The position numbers were made by a program, and so were the translations under genes. 64,000 nucleotides of DNA from Deinococcus carri (GTDB taxonomy: Bacteria > Deinococcota > Deinococci > Deinococcales > Deinococcaceae), in contig NZ_BAABRP010000008.1 of the NCBI RefSeq assembly GCF_039545055.1, positions 93,955-157,954 of the forward strand, given 5' to 3'. The notes beneath the pieces were generated by a model. It had not been told where the DNA came from, searched no databases, and saw only the letters and a list, made by a program, of their open reading frames with translations. This document shows, one piece after another, positions 63,884-64,000 of this stretch (position 1 is its first letter; every line of letters starts with the position of its first letter).

Positions 63884-64000
63884 TCAGGGTAATGACGCGT
63901 TGTAGCGGTGGATGAAGAGCCAGAGGAGGGTTTCGAGGTTGGCCTGTTTGCGACAGAAGGAGAGACTTTTGCGCACCAGGTGGGCCAATCTCAGACGTAA
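63884..64000 (-). CDS. IS1-family transposase, C-terminal end (partial)
   Basis: The frame enters from the right edge and stops at 63884: RLRLAHLVRKSLSFCRKQAN, then LETLLWLFIHRYNASLP. LxRLVRKxLSFxRK is the conserved end of IS1-type (InsB) transposases, whose DDE catalytic domain would lie further right, outside the window. So a mobile element, or its remnant, begins here. Whether the rest is intact cannot be seen. Confidence 0.7.
   Translation of the reverse strand, partial: LRLRLAHLVRKSLSFCRKQANLETLLWLFIHRYNASLP

Overview
The window is a GC-rich bacterial chromosome segment that I assign, by inference, to the genus Deinococcus. The evidence is the gene content (NadM-Nudix fusion next to NadV, CsaB with its DUF5693 partner for S-layer anchoring, RicT/PSP1, class II ribonucleotide reductase, two HD-GYP proteins) and the many genes in which a TANNNT -10 box sits 5-9 bases before the start codon, the leaderless-mRNA layout described for this genus. 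Species cannot be decided from sequence alone. There are about 50 protein genes, two tRNA genes and an unusually dense set of small structured repeats.

Layout. 1-4.8 kb: an RND efflux operon (TetR regulator, two tandem TolC-like genes, membrane fusion lipoprotein, start of the RND pump) with a perfect 16-bp palindrome just before the pump gene. 4.9-13.9 kb: csaB and DUF5693, uridine kinase, an amino-acid dehydrogenase lacking a catalytic lysine, a degenerate E2-like protein, purA and folE. 14-21.7 kb: a membrane GGDEF/GAF/HD-GYP protein, sufU, an M20 amidohydrolase, an FAD oxidoreductase and an erythromycin-esterase homologue carrying an in-frame repeat. 21.7-25 kb: molybdenum-hydroxylase maturation genes (coxE-, coxD- and coxG-like, divergent mocA). 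25-30 kb: CDF transporter, CHAD protein, two phosphoesterases, DUF3006, GAF/HD-GYP. 30-35.5 kb: glyA, a tandem pair of small secreted proteins, a cation/proton antiporter and a lamin-tail lipoprotein. 35.6-39.8 kb: pheS and pheT behind an apparent attenuator leader and split by a small four-helix-bundle gene lying between inverted repeats. 40-48 kb: a tandem Nudix protein, metY, a methyltransferase, NAD salvage (nadV, nadM-nudix), PP2C phosphatase, ridA. 48-57 kb: ricT, tRNA-Pro, M29 aminopeptidase, mgsA, ROK kinase, thioesterase, a FtsB-like protein, cutA, tRNA-Trp, nth, MFS transporter, zinc-ribbon coiled-coil protein. 57.5-64 kb: nrdJ with a good promoter and structured leader, a PQQ-type sugar dehydrogenase, der, and the end of an IS1-type transposase.

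The most striking thing in the window is a family of about 13 palindromic elements of 105-135 bp (family S). Full copies share one architecture: 5' arm, hairpin I, purine-rich box (GAGCGGAGCGAG type), middle arm, TGGA, hairpin II, GGAA, 3' arm. The 5' and middle arms are both complementary to the 3' arm, so they compete for it. Stems differ in sequence between copies but keep pairing, which points to selection on the fold. Several copies start at the stop codon of a gene, one is nested in another with a 5-bp target duplication, and one 123-bp copy lies in frame inside a coding region. A second class (family T) consists of short tandem units in inverted orientation, and a third (family P) is a C-rich/G-rich hairpin. 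Mapping these families across the genome is the main lead from this window.
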